Notes: a model not told the origin generated them from the sequence alone. Positions 23,401 through 34,555 are shown, counted from the stretch's first letter. The stretch: DNA of 64,000 bases from Pseudoneurospora amorphoporcata (GCA_033297205.1 MU859062.1:62001-126000); one strand, 5' to 3'. A program made the numbers and translations.

Positions 23401-24039
23401 AACGGCCCTGCGGGGTGGCGCCGCTGTCCCCAATCTGGCCACCGGATGACCATCGTCAGCTTTATCGTCGACGAGCGCAGTGGTGTTGAGAGAAGACAAG
23501 TTATGAGCGAGATTGTCGGTGGGCATAGACTGAAGGTGGAGAGTTTTTTGCTGGGGGGCGTGAGGGGGATGCAGATCTGGAGTTGGAGGGATGACAACTC
23601 TCTTTCGGGGGGGTTGCCGTTACCGTCGCCTGGGAGTGATACGTCTCACGCGTCCAATTCCTCTTCAAAAACGGGCCAAAAAGACTCTGACGAAAAATGG
23701 GTGCAAAGACTGGTATCGATCGATGTTTCCCACCCCGCTGTACCACCCGGTCACTCCCCCGATGAGCCCTTGTCACCGATATCGCCGACGTCGCCTATAT
23801 CCCCGAGCAGCAGATCACCTCTCGGCAGATTCACAACCGACGCCTTCCCACCCGATGGCGGCACGGGAACAAGAGTCACTGCGCGATTCAGCTGGTATCG
23901 ATCTTCTCCCGAAGCCAAGAACGAGTTGATCTTCCCCAAGGGGGCTGAGATCACCGAGGTGGAGGTATTGAATGAGGAGTGGGGGGTTGGGTGGTATATG
24001 GGTGAGGTTGGCTTGTTTCCTAGGGGTTATGTGAGATGA
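20423..24039 (+). CDS. RING-finger protein with three ZZ-like zinc modules and C-terminal SH3
   Basis: Exon 1 is 20423-20500 and exon 2 is 20776-24039, giving 1113 aa. The 275-nt intron falls between the first two RING cysteines (ELTCS / ICTDLLYQPL). The joined RING (about 25-100) reads C-x2-C, DCLHTFCGACLKEWF, then CPACRDPV, as in fungal Chfr/Dma-like E3 domains. A long Arg/Glu-rich and Ser/Thr-rich middle follows, including an acidic helix around 330-380. Three Cys-pair modules resembling ZZ fingers begin near residues 616, 725 and 848 (CNGCG...CSIC...CLDC; CCRC...CEFC...CNNC; CELC...CPSC...CQPC). The C-terminal 50 residues (RFSWYRSSPEAKNELIFPKG, then WGVGWYMGEVGLFPRGYVR) are an SH3 domain. 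A ubiquitin ligase that binds proline-rich partners is the likely role; the substrate is unknown. This architecture is found across Pezizomycotina as uncharacterised proteins, from memory and not searched. Confidence 0.85.
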
Positions 24040-24548
24040 GAACTGTCAGAGGTATTCTGCGGTCTGCGGAGGTTGAAGCTTTGGTTGCGTTGCGTTGAGT
24101 GTTTTATGTTTTGACGATGATGATAATGATGATGAAGATGACGGACGAATCATGGTCATGGCACGATCAATTTGGATGTTGATGATGACGAGACCCCCAA
24201 CATTTGCCTATGTGTAGCTAATTCATAATGGAAGACTTAGTTGCTAGGACTGGGTGATGTCGAAAACAAACAAGGGAGACAAATAACCGCTATTTCGCTG
24301 AATGCTTTCATCTCCTCTCCACATCTCTTCCATCATCGATTCGCAGCTTGATTTGGAGACGGGCATAGAAATCCACCACCACCGTTCATGTCCTCAACAC
24401 CAGATAGCCGCTGTGAGAGACACTCGCGAGTTGAACCACAAAGCCAAAGCGAAAAAGACAAAAACAAGATCCTCTCCGGTAGATAAAACCCCAAGCGAAC
24501 GTTTCTTGACAGTGACAATAAGCATGTCGACTCAATCATGTCCTGGCG
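24040..24548. other. intergenic, GAT-rich tract
   Basis: It contains a degenerate GAT/GATGAT tract near 24113-24145. No gene is visible. Confidence 0.45.
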
Positions 24549-25370
24549 TCACCACTGAAAAGCTGACAAAGTGAAAACACAAGCATGACACCCGAACTTC
24601 AACTCAGCCCCCCCATAATAAAACTTGCTCATGTCAATCAACAGCTGTTGCGGATCCGGCCGCCGCTCCGGGTCCCAGATGCCCTCGCTCCTCAGCGTCA
24701 ACGACACCTCCTACGGCAACTTGTCCAAGATTACATTACACGCTCGCAAAGCATGGTCGTCAATAGTAGGATCAAAGTCCTTCTCGCAATCGCCGTAGTA
24801 CGCCATGTGGAGCCCATTATACCACGTTGACGCCGAGTCGGTCTCGCCGCTCCACGCTGGGTATTCTCTCAGTCAAAAGAGGAGTGGAACATCCGAAGGA
24901 GCTCTGTCAACTGCTTTGGACTGAGTTGGAACATCGGAAGAAGCACTCTCAACAACTTTAGAGTTGATGTAGGCAGGGGGAGGCAGCACGCTTCCTTCGG
25001 TTCTGCACTGGAACCGCCCCTTCGAATCGTGGGTTGTCTTCTCCTTGGTGGTGGGAATGATCACGCCTTCAAGGGCAGCGAAGACGGCTTGAATGATGCG
25101 TTGGAGTACCCAGTCGGACTTGGAAGGGTCATGCTCAGTGAACAGCTTGTCCGCGGCATTATACATGATGTTAGAGATAGCTTGGTTTTTCTCCACGTCC
25201 GTGGAGCTGTTTTGGTACTCTTGGAAGAACCTCTTCGTCTCTGCCTCTAGGGTGTTGGTCGCCGTTTCATCAGCTTCTTTCTCTGCCAACTTTTTGGCCC
25301 CGCTCTCCTTTTTGTCTTTCTTGTGTGCAGGTTGCTTGTTCCTTGCGACTTTTGCGGACGAGGACGGCAT
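24549..25370 (-). pseudogene. hypothetical gene, reading frame interrupted by two stops
   Basis: An ATG at 25370 opens 165 codons to a TGA at 24875-24873. The product is Lys/Glu-rich (MPSSSAKVARNKQPAHKKDK...), with a helical segment (VEKNQAISNIMYNAADKLF) and a segment DWVLQRIIQAVFAALEGVI. The same frame stays coding-like beyond the stop (EYPAWSGETDSASTWYNGL, DFDPTIDDHALRACNVILDK). It meets a TAG at 24713-24711, continues (VSLTLRSEGIWDPERRPDPQ) and ends at a TGA at 24551. No GT...AG pair with normal signals removes the stops. Each could come from an Arg CGA or a Gln CAG by one C-to-T change. I read this as a decaying gene; a functional 165-aa protein remains possible. I do not recognise the family. 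Confidence 0.55.
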
Positions 25371-27206
25371 CGTGACGTTGGAGTTTGTACTTGGGAAAAG
25401 GAGATAAGATCAAGAAGGATGAATTCAAGACTTGATAAAGATGGCAATGAAGCAAAATAAGTCATAAGGTGGTAGTAAGTTGTGAGGTATGCGTAGTGGA
25501 TGAAGTGTGAAACGCTGTGAAAGAAAGAAGAAGCGAACGACGATGGAATGGAACATGTGGGCAGTCGACAATAAATACAGGATTCGGAACTTTCGTTGGG
25601 TACACCCTTTCTCAACAGTGAGGGGAGAAAGCATGACTGTTATGATTATGCAGCCTTCGTTCAACTCCACACTGGAAAGAAATGTGGAAGTCGCTTTATT
25701 GTCATGTCTTCACTCTGTTACTTCATATTTGGAAGGAGAGGCACACTCTTGAGCCTTTCGCCCTTCACCACTTCCTTTTCTGACCAACCGAGCGGGTACA
25801 GGAATGAACCGAACACCTTACAATGTAATACATCACACATTCAGGATGCACTTCGTTGCACGCGTCCATGCATCTTTATCACACCTATGAAACGAAATTC
25901 TAAGCATCTCCAGGATCAAATCATCGCCCATTGACTCTGGCCGACGTGCTTCCAACGTGTTATGAGACATATCACAGTTATGCAACGGCCTCCCAGACCA
26001 AAGCAAGTCGTCTGGTGTTGGACTACCCATGCTCGATTTGTCTTAGGTGACGGCATTGGCCGGCTGCCACTTCGTTTTCCAACGGGCAAACAGTTTCTGT
26101 ATGGGGACGGGATCCAAGACCAAGTCTGATAGCTACTACCCATAGTACTTAAAGTCAGTGTTTGGAAGGTACAGTCATCAGACCACCGTGGGGAAGACAG
26201 CGCAATCGTCAGAGATGAAGCGCGTCTACTTCTGTTTGAGCTGCCCTCGACCCTAGAAGAAGCGGTTCGTTCGAGCAGGACCTCGGCCTGGCCTCGACAA
26301 CTTTTTACACGTTGTCTACCCCTTTTTTTACACTCTCAAATTTTCAATTACATCCAGTCACCTTTTTTCCGCCTTCACCTTTCCACTAAATCAGTATAGT
26401 ATACCTGTACCTGCACCGCTTGATCTTTCGCTTGTTGATTGCATTCTAGGTGACAGACTCTACACCTGCCGAGTAGTAACCTTTGTGCCTTCCAGACGCC
26501 ATCTGTAGATCATGGATGAGCAAGCTCTCCAATACATGTGGCTTCTCTCGCATCGTGGAATAAAAAAGATTTTGCGTGGTCTGCTCTTACAACGATCTTG
26601 GGAAGAGGACTCATCAAGCCACTGCAGACGTTCAGGTGCTATATTTGGTCACGCATCGTTCTGATCGCCAACGGCAACCAGGAATAAACTTCCTGTCCTT
26701 CAGAGACAACGACATCTTTCCACAAATCAGTTAACTTGAGAGTCCCTACCAAGCCTATTCAGGATGTTCCTGAGGAGGTACGAACTTCGCAACTGCTCCT
26801 TCCAATTTCTTCCTTCCCGGGTTTCTCCCTCTCTGTCCAGCTTCCATGTCCCTGCCTCTTCTCCGTACTATCTGATGAAAAACGACTGACGAAAGAAAAG
26901 AACCAAAGCCATGTCAACAGAAAAGAACTTAATGTAGCCATGATCGAGCTCTTTCCCCCTCTTTAATTCCGCAGTGTCCCCGACGAAGCGACCCCGAAAA
27001 GGGGCAACATTCCCTTTAATCAGGGTTAGGGTTCTGTATGTTCTCCATTCCTCATCAATCTCACCACCAAAACAGCTACAGCTTGAGCTTCCCCCACTTT
27101 TCATCATCGCTAACTCAACATCAACATCAACTTGCTCACCAACACCTCTTGCGACCTTGTTACTTTTACAGCTTTCATACCCAACCCCAGCACTCAAAAC
27201 CGAAAA
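25371..27206. other. 1.8 kb intergenic region before parvulin gene
   Basis: There are only short, feature-free frames. Pyrimidine-rich blocks occur at 26305-26470 and 26790-26860. A telobox-like motif near the right end is listed separately. Confidence 0.45.
27022..27033. promoter_or_regulatory. telobox-like motif AGGGTTAGGGTT
   Basis: Two telomere units lie 174 bp upstream of the parvulin ATG, in a position suitable for a promoter element. Factor binding is inference. Confidence 0.4.
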
Positions 27207-27822
27207 ATGGGCAAAGACAAGAAAGCCTCCGGCTCCGGCAGCAAGGGCGGAAAGGACGCCGGCAAGGACGCTGGTAAGGACGCCGGCAAGGCGGCCAAGG
27301 GTGCTCAGTCGATTAATGTTCGGCATATTTTGGTGTGTGATTCTCTTCCCTTCGGGGTTTCTTCTTGGTTAATAAGGGTCGGACGATTGCTAATTGCATT
27401 GGGTACGTAGTGTGAGAAACATGGCAAGAAGGAAGAAGCCCTTGCCAAGATCCGTGACGGAGCGGATTTCGGTGCTGTTGCTAGGGAGTATAGTGAGGAT
27501 AAGGCGAGGACTGGTGAGATTCTCCTTAGCTCCTCGTCTGCTTTTCCCGAGTTCATTGTAGCGGGCTGTTTCGTTACTTCTCCCGTTTCCCCTCCCAGCC
27601 ATCCTAGCGGGTTGTCACTTTTATGTCTTTTGCAGTCATGGTCACTCACTCACACAAAATTTTGTAGGAGGAAGCTTGGGTTGGAAGCAAAAGGGCACCT
27701 TGGACCCCGAGTTCGAGAAGGTCGCGTTTGCTTTGGAGACAAGCAGCACTGGTAGCCCCAAGATTGGTGAGGCCAAGACGCCGTTTGGTTACCACATCAT
27801 CATGGTAGAGGGTAAGAAATGA
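27207..27822 (+). CDS. parvulin-type peptidyl-prolyl cis/trans isomerase (Pin4/Par14 class)
   Basis: Exons 27207-27332, 27411-27513 and 27668-27822 give 127 aa. The N-terminal tail is basic and Gly-rich with a repeated GKDA unit (residues 13-32). The rotamase domain follows: NVRHIL joined to CEKHGKKEEAL, then DGADFGAVAREYSEDKARTG, GGSLGWKQKGTLDPEFEKVA, and the ending TPFGYHIIMVEGKK, which matches the Par14 C-terminus. No WW domain is present, so this is the Pin4/Par14 class and not Pin1/Ess1. Human Par14 acts in chromatin and pre-ribosome contexts. The second intron (154 nt) is longer than usual. The gene converges on eS12. Confidence 0.92.
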
Positions 27823-28208
27823 TACTGTCAATATGCATACTACGGCATTTTAGATGTTTGTGCCCTTCCAATTCCCATTTGTAGGTCCTATCCTTGGTTC
27901 ATAACATGGTCTTTTAACATTGGTATAACGGGTCGGGTTGCAGGAGTTCACATATGGCAACACCATTTCACACCTCAAAAAGACTATGGGAAGAATCCGC
28001 GATTGGGTTTTGGACCTTTTACGTTGTTTATTGCCCCTTTCGGGGAAGCCAGCTAAGGCCTGCTCTAAGCATATTTTGTGCCAGTCGGTAAGGTCTACCC
28101 AAGCGTACGTCCAACAAGACAAAAGGTTTGTTAAAGCCCATGTCCGGGATGCGTCTGCCGCCTGTCCATCCCTAGGTGTTCCGCCTCGCCAAGATGCGAA
28201 TCGCCAAT
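27823..28208. other. convergent spacer, parvulin / eS12
   Basis: 386 bp of 3' flanks. No other feature is seen. Confidence 0.45.
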
Positions 28209-28999
28209 TTACTGCTCGGTCTGGAAGTAGTTGAGGAGGATCTAAAGGGTCATCTGTTAGCAACTGTGGTCCACCAGTAGACTCGGGAGTGATTCTTACC
28301 TCACGCTCGGAGGACATCTCACCCCAGTTCTTGACGACGACGCAAGAGCAGTTAACGACCTTGCGGGCGTTGCCCTCACGGTCAAGGACGCCTAATATCA
28401 CAGTCAGCAAAACAGCCCCAAGACTTGTTGATCTAGTAATAGGTATACTCACAGAGACCAGCCCACTCGCCGAGCTGCTTGCCATCGGGGACCTTAATGA
28501 GGGGGATCTTGTGCTCGGAGCAGAGAGCAATGACGAGCTTCTTGTAGGCCTCCTCCTCGCACGACTCGTTAAGGACGCACATGTGAGCCTCGCGGCGGTC
28601 AAGGGCCTTGGAAGCCTCACGGAGACCGCGGGCAAGACCGTCGTGCATGAGGGAGATCTTGAGAACACCCTTGAGGGCATCAAGGACGCTCATCTGGCCC
28701 TTGGGGGCAGCATCGGCGGAAACCTCAACCTCCTCGGAGGTCTGGGGGACAGTGTTCTCTTCTACGTCCGACTACAATTCCACAAAAAGACCATGTTAGC
28801 TGGAGTGCTCTTTTGCTTCCTCATTGTAATCGGGTCGTGTCGGACTGAAGGTGTCAGGCATCGGCGCCGTCGATGTCAAGTATGCCTAGTTCGTCATCAT
28901 GCTTCTTTCGAGATGTATTCGGTTCTAGGATATCGAATCGACGCTCGCGATGGCGACACTTCAGCCGGCACGTAGGGGACGGGACGGGTGTCTCACCAT
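28209..28999 (-). CDS. rps12: 40S ribosomal protein eS12 (Rps12)
   Basis: Four coding exons, 28999-28997, 28771-28453, 28391-28300 and 28241-28209, give 148 aa. The first coding exon is only the ATG, directly followed by donor GTGAGA; the 225-nt intron ends in GCTAAC...TTGTAG. The acidic N-terminus (SDVEENTVPQTSEEVEVSAD) is followed by the eS12 core: VLDALKGVLKISLMHDGLAR, NESCEEEAYKKLVIALCSEH, LIKVPDGKQLGEWAGLC, VLDREGNARKVVNCSCVVVK. The last two exons add NWGEMSSERE and ILLNYFQTEQ. eS12 sits in the beak of the 40S subunit. It shares a divergent upstream region with uS8, which suggests co-expression of two ribosomal protein genes. Confidence 0.93.
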
Positions 29000-29778
29000 C
29001 TTGGCGATTTGCTTGGGGTTGTTGTCGGATACGATCCTCGAAGAGTTAATGCAGAAGGTATTTCTATGGGTGGTGGTCGAGGGGAGCGAGAGGGTCCTGC
29101 GAGTCTCGACTTCCGCGAAACCAAAAAGCTCTGGACAAAAATTATGTGCGTGCACCGACCACTGCCCCACACCTGGCCGCTCGCCAGCGCGAAACTGTCC
29201 CCCAAAAATTCCGAAATTTTGTGTGAATGCGCCCGAAGGGCACCTCTGCCGGCCCGGCGAGCGCCAAGAGTAGCCCAGCTACCGACCGTTAGGGCAATTG
29301 CATGGGGCACTTTTTGCATGGCAAAGCACAGACCACCACCACAGAATCCACCCACCCGCTCGAATTTTTTACCAAAAGACTACCGCGATCTCAAACGCCT
29401 TTTCCCCGTCCCATCCTGCTAGCTTGTCCGTCTTCTCAGCATCAAGCCCATCACCGAGGTATGTGAAATAAAATAAAACAGTCATAGTCGCATTGCGACG
29501 ACGACAAGAACTACGACTCCGGAGAATGTCCTCAACAACTGGATAATGCCCTTCGCAAAGGCCCAGGAAAGCAATCAGACCGCGCTGGTAATAGGCGACG
29601 ACCACTGATACGCTTCTCCTCGTCGGCAACTGAGCGGGCAGAACCCTTGGACACCTTCACTGCGTTGTTCCAGAGGGCACTCTCCATGCTCACGGAGCCT
29701 CGAAGGCTAACATACGGATCTGGCAGATACCTCTGATCCCATTCCCGATTTGAGAATCTCCTCGAAAAAACCGTCAAG
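29000..29778. promoter_or_regulatory. divergent promoter region of eS12 and uS8 ribosomal protein genes
   Basis: Both ribosomal protein genes are transcribed outward from this 779-bp interval. It includes a GC-rich middle (29150-29290), a T-run at 29367-29372 and the probable uS8 leader. No TATA box stands out. Co-regulation is inferred from the arrangement. Confidence 0.55.
29459..29726 (+). other. probable 5'-UTR intron of uS8 gene
   Basis: The donor GTATGT at 29459, a GGCTAAC branch site and an acceptor CAG at 29724-29726 form a complete intron in the leader. It ends 52 bp before the start codon. Leader introns are common in fungal ribosomal protein genes. RNA data are needed to confirm it. 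Confidence 0.45.
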
Positions 29779-30450
29779 ATGGTCCGCACTTCCGTTCTCC
29801 ACGATGCCCTCAACAGCATCAACAACGCCGAGAAGGCCGGCAAGCGCCAGGTCTTGATCCGTCCTTCTTCCAAGGTCATCGTCAAGTTCCTCCAGGTCAT
29901 GCAGAAGCACGGTACGTTCGAAATCGCAAACCACCCGCCAGATATCATTGGCAGACGACGACAGGAACCGTGGAAAGACTCTTAACGCAATCGCACACTC
30001 CCCCGAACCGTCCCCATATCCAACACACCCTTCGGCGTGATAACTAGGCCGAGGTCTCATAACGCTCCACGATCTTAGCCCTTTAAGTCGCCGATAAATC
30101 AACTGCGAGAGTCTTACACGTTACTGGAGTCACCAATGATATCTAATGTTTAAACTGTCGCGACATATCACTGACATTTCTGACCTTCAGGCTACATCGG
30201 CGAGTTCGAGGAGGTCGATGACCACCGCTCCGGCAAGATCGTTGTCCAGCTCAACGGCCGCCTCAACAAGTGCGGTGTCATCTCTCCCCGCTACAACGTC
30301 CGCCTCGCTGAGCTCGAGAAGTGGGTTGTCAAGCTCCTTCCCGCCCGTCAGTTCGGCTACGTCATCCTTACCACCTCTGCTGGTATCATGGACCAGGAGG
30401 AGGCCCGCCGCAAGCACGTCTCCGGCAAGATCATCGGCTTCTTCTACTAA
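29779..30450 (+). CDS. rps22: 40S ribosomal protein uS8 (Rps22/S15a)
   Basis: Exon 1 is 29779-29911 and exon 2 is 30191-30450, giving 130 aa, the family's usual length. The protein starts MVRTSVLHDALNSINNAEKA and continues IRPSSKVIVKFLQVMQKHG, joined by splicing to YIGEFEEVDDHRSGKIVVQL. It ends TTSAGIMDQEEARRKHVSGK, then IIGFFY, the canonical uS8 C-terminus. uS8 binds 18S rRNA in the small-subunit body. The 279-nt intron is long for this window. Confidence 0.96.
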
Positions 30451-31546
30451 GCGGATATTTCTCGCTAAAAGTCGGGAATGAGGAGGATCTCTAGCGAGGC
30501 ATGCTTTGGGTTGCCTGGGAAGTCGATGGGAGGATGATACCACCGTCTGGTGTCTGCGAGTAATATTGCAACATACACCCACCCCAATAATTGACTTGAA
30601 GAGCTGGTTCCTCCACCAATATCTTGTCCAACATGACTTGCAATGTGAACGATGTTATTAAATGGGTGTGTAGAGGGGGTCGATGTGACGTGATGAATAG
30701 AGACTTTTACATAGGTGAGGATTAGACGGTTAAGGCTAGACCAGTTTCGGAAGTGTATTTTTGGAGTCGAGGTAGAAGTGTATCTTGGCGTAGCACATAA
30801 CGTTTCACACCGGAGAAAACACGAGGCCGGGAAGGGTGTTTTACATGGGAATCTGCTTCATATTCAACCGGTTTTCTCAAGGTGACGCGTAACACTGCCC
30901 CTGAAGCCGTGGAGCTCACGCCGGCCTGGAGGTGCAGATCCCTGTCGTTTCCAGACACCGCCTGAGTCTCGTCAGGTACCCGTAGTTAAGGCTAACCCAC
31001 CGCCCGCCCCTCCTTGGCCCCTGACGCCTGCATCGAGTGCGCCACCTCGTTCAGATGCCCATCTTGGGGTACCTGTGTCAGCTCGGCTACCTCAAAATGA
31101 GGACTAGGCACAGACAACCCTTTTTCGGGTGATCTTCACTCTTCAGGTGCACTTCAATCCCTGGAGGAGAACACTTTACCAGATTTGTTCTGCGACAGGC
31201 CACTGTTCTCGTATTCTTTAACCACCAGTTTCTTGACCCTCGAGAGTCTACCTCACAGAGCCAAGCCGTATCATTGTTCGTCCGCGGCAATGCCAACCGT
31301 TGGCAACGTCACCGACTACGATAAACACCTTGGTTCCAATTCTCCGTGACCGACTCGCCGCCTGTTTGAAGAAGGCGCTACGAGCTTACACAAGACTCGG
31401 GCACTCTAAGTTGGAGTTCGAATCTCCAGCTCTACACCAAGAGCATCAGCAATAACCAAGTTGGACGACCAAGCTCAATGGGAAGAGCAAGCTACGCCGC
31501 GTAACGTCCTACTGACCTCCCTACCTACCTACTTAAAACAGACGCG
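30451..31546. other. intergenic region, uS8 to GT90 gene
   Basis: 1.1 kb without a convincing gene. A tRNA-like T-arm near 31412 is listed separately, and CCTACCTACCTA pyrimidine tracts occur just before the next start. Confidence 0.45.
31412..31439 (+). other. tRNA T-arm-like element with acceptor-like 3' end
   Basis: The sequence shows a 5-bp stem TGGAG/CTCCA around the loop TTCGAAT. It is followed by GCTCTAC and then ACCA, so it looks like the 3' third of a tRNA including CCA. I cannot find a matching 5' acceptor strand (GTAGAGC) or a D-arm upstream, so a complete tRNA gene is not supported. It may be a tRNA relic or chance. Confidence 0.25.
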
Positions 31547-33466
31547 ATGCGGTCCCGCCAGCTATTAATCCTGGTGGGAACCGTCTTTATCTTCTTCTGC
31601 ATATACTCTCTCTTCACCTCAACCTCGAGCCTAAGCCAAGGGCAGCAGAAGTTGAAGAACACTTACCAGAATGGCGCCCACCACCTCCCACATGACAACA
31701 TCGACTTCAAATCCAAACCAGCAGCAATCCGACCTCCCAAGCCAGCTCCGAAAGGCTCCCACCCAATATGGCATCTGACCATCGACGCCGAGCGCGACCT
31801 CGAAGCCATGAAGGCCCGCCAGTCCCGTACCCTCAAGGAAGCCGTCAAGGAGTACCGCCGACGGTACGGCCTGCCCCCGCCTCCCAACTTTGACAAGTGG
31901 TGGGCTTTCGCCAAGGAACATGATGTCCAGCTCGTCGACGAATTTGACATGATCCACGAACTCATCACCCCCTTTTGGGGCCTCTCGCCGAGAACCGTCC
32001 GCATGCGCGCCAAGGAAGCCCTGGGATTCGACGGAAACGCCCTGATTGGCCTCCAGATCCGTGACGGCGAGATCGCCTACGTCCGTGGCGGACAGGAGTG
32101 GCAGGTCGAGGCGACCAAGGGCATGATGAAGAAATTCAAGCAATGGCTACCGGACATGGACCTGGCATTCAACATCCACGACGAGCCGCGCGTGGTAGTC
32201 CCCGCCGAGGACATGGCACGGCTGATTGGGCGGGCGAAGAAGGTCAACATGCCCGCGGCGAACAAGGGGTCTGCCTACCGGAACGACTTCACCCGCGATC
32301 CCGATGGCGGACTCAGTCCCACCGGCAGCTTCTCCGAGGAAAAGTTTACCCGGTTCAACGTCTTCGCCCACCAACCCACATGGACACACTCGCGCATGAG
32401 CTGTCCCGCCGAAAGTCCTGCCCGCCTCATCGACGAGGAGGGCGCCGACAAGCCTCAACGACTTGACGACGTGAGCAAGTTCGGCCTGGGCGAGCTCGGC
32501 TTCGTGTATAACTGGACGGCCATGTCGGACGTTTGTCTCTCCCCTTCGCTTTCCAACACCTTCGGCTTCTTCGACCGGCCCAACGCCTACAACGTCGTGC
32601 ACGACCTCTTCCCCATCTTCTCGCAGAGCAAGATCTCCTCGTACGCCGACATCCTCTACCCATCCCCCTGGTACTGGTACGAAAAGGTTCCCTACGAGGA
32701 AGGCAAGGACCCGCTCTGGGACGACAAGGCCAACCAGCTGTACTGGCGCGGCTCGACAACCGGCGGCTTCTCACGCAACGGCGGCTGGCGCCGGCAGCAC
32801 CGACAGCGCTTCGTGCAGAAGATCAACGAGCGCGACACCGCCAAGGTGCTGGTCAACAAGGGCAAGAACGAGCAGAACCCAGACTGGGTAGTCAGCGAGG
32901 TATCCCGGTCCGACTACCGCGACATCGTCAATGTGTTCTTCTCACACATCGGGCAGTGCGACCCGGGCGACTGCGACGCGCAGCGCGAGTTCTTCGAGGT
33001 GAAGTCGTACGCCGAGCAGGTGGACGCATTCAAGTACAAGCACGTTTTGGACATTGACGGCAACGCGTTCTCGGGCCGGTTCTATGCGTTCCTCAAGAGC
33101 AGGAGTCTGGTGTACAAGTGGGCGATTTTCCGGGAGTGGCATTATGAGTGGCTGAAGCCGTGGGCGCACTTCATCCCGCTGAGCACGCAGGGCGAGGACT
33201 GGTTGGAGACGGTCCGATTCTTCAGCGAGGAGAGCGCAACGGTTAGTCAGGGGACGAAGGAGGCCGAGCGCGTGGCGATTCAGGGACGGGAGTGGGCGAA
33301 TAAGGTGTTGAGACACGAGGATATGGAGGTGTGGTTCTTTAGGTTACTCTTGGAGTAGGTCTTTTCAGCCCCTTGGTTGTGAGTTGGATGAGTTTGCTAA
33401 CATTGGTGTAACAGGTATGGCCGTGTCATTGATGACAACAGAGAGAACATCGGCTTTCTGCCATGA
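31547..33466 (+). CDS. GT90/CAP10-family glycosyltransferase, type II membrane protein
   Basis: Exon 1 is 31547-33354 and exon 2 is 33415-33466, giving 619 aa. The splice (donor GTAGGT, acceptor AACAG) replaces an early stop with the ending YGRVIDDNRENIGFLP. The N-terminus MRSRQLLILVGTVFIFFCIY is a signal anchor, so the catalytic part should face the Golgi or ER lumen. Family features of CAP10/KDEL-type glycosyltransferases include HDLFPIFSQSKISSYADILY, PLWDDKANQLYWRGSTTGGF, HVLDIDGNAFSGRFYAFLKS, and RSLVYKWAIFREWHYEWLKP with AHFIPLS. Members include the Cryptococcus Cap10/Cap64-related proteins and O-glucosyl/xylosyltransferases such as POGLUT1. Donor and acceptor here are unknown; cell-wall or glycoprotein modification is likely. 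Confidence 0.88.
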
Positions 33467-34555
33467 AGGGAGCAGAAGGCCCGGATGATCTACAAAGAAG
33501 AAAAATAAGAAGTGCAAGAAAGAAGCGGAGGACCCAAACACCATAAGCCCCGCTGGAAGCTGGAGTAGAACATCACGGCATACACCAGACTCATACACCA
33601 AGAGCGACGATGATCTTTATCTCTGCAGCTAAACATCAACCATCCCTACCCCCATCTAACTGAACCTAACAACCAACTGAGAATCCTCAAGTATATTTAA
33701 TTGGGTTCATCGGTCACAGCCATACACCAACTACGCATTGCTGCTGTTTCCTAGCTACCTAACTCGATATCCTATACCTACCTACATATTTCATGTACCT
33801 ATTCGCTACTACGATTTCTACCATGTGTATTATTTCTGGATGTTCAGTATTGCTCCTGGATCTATCTAGTGTTAATGTAATTATTAGAGATGGGACGAGA
33901 ATTATGTGGTATACATGTATGCATTACACGGGCACATACGCATACTCGGAAGAGGTGTTGAATGGATGCATACCTACCTCTAGATACATATCTTAGAAGA
34001 AGGCATTCATGGACATACCTACAAGGGAACTTGGCACGATTGGGAAGTCTTTGTCCTTCCATGGCTGAGAGTTCTTGCTTGCGTTTACTCCATAAATTGA
34101 CTCGAATTCTCGTGTGAATGAAAGATGAAGACCCTTTTTCTTAGGAATACGTCGCCATGTTGATATGGTACAGTTCGCAGAATGGCCTCACATCTCGCAA
34201 CATCCCAGCACGAAAAAGGAGGAAGCTTGAAGTTATCCCTGTTTGGTGAAGATGCTTATGCTACATAAGCTTGCTTCGAGTGAAAAGAGTATTACTTAAG
34301 TGTAATTATATCTCAAACACAGTTAGAAGAAGAAATGATATAGAAACCCAACCCGTCCTCATTCCTATCCTCCCAGTATCCTATCCCCGCCTCAATTCAT
34401 CCAAACCATGACTCAGTTCCAGTCCACACAAAACACACATCATCCATCACCCAATCCACTCCTTGATCCAAACCCATACACCACCCAAAAAATTACGTAC
34501 ACAAGAAGGGAGACGGAAACTCGGTTTGGGGGAATCACTTAATCACTTCACATTA
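33467..34555. other. convergent intergenic region, GT90 / alpha-actinin
   Basis: 1.1 kb, AT-rich, with TACCTA tracts and no coding signal. Confidence 0.45.

Noticed and set aside
28854..28900. Box C/D-like signals (ATGATGA and CTGA) in eS12 intron 1, minus strand
   Set aside because: Only 36 nt between the boxes and a minimal terminal stem; too short for a normal C/D snoRNA. A snoscan run with rRNA targets would decide.
30030..30178. Box C-like and D-like motifs in the uS8 intron
   Set aside because: Box C matches are imperfect and spacing does not fit either short or long snoRNA models.
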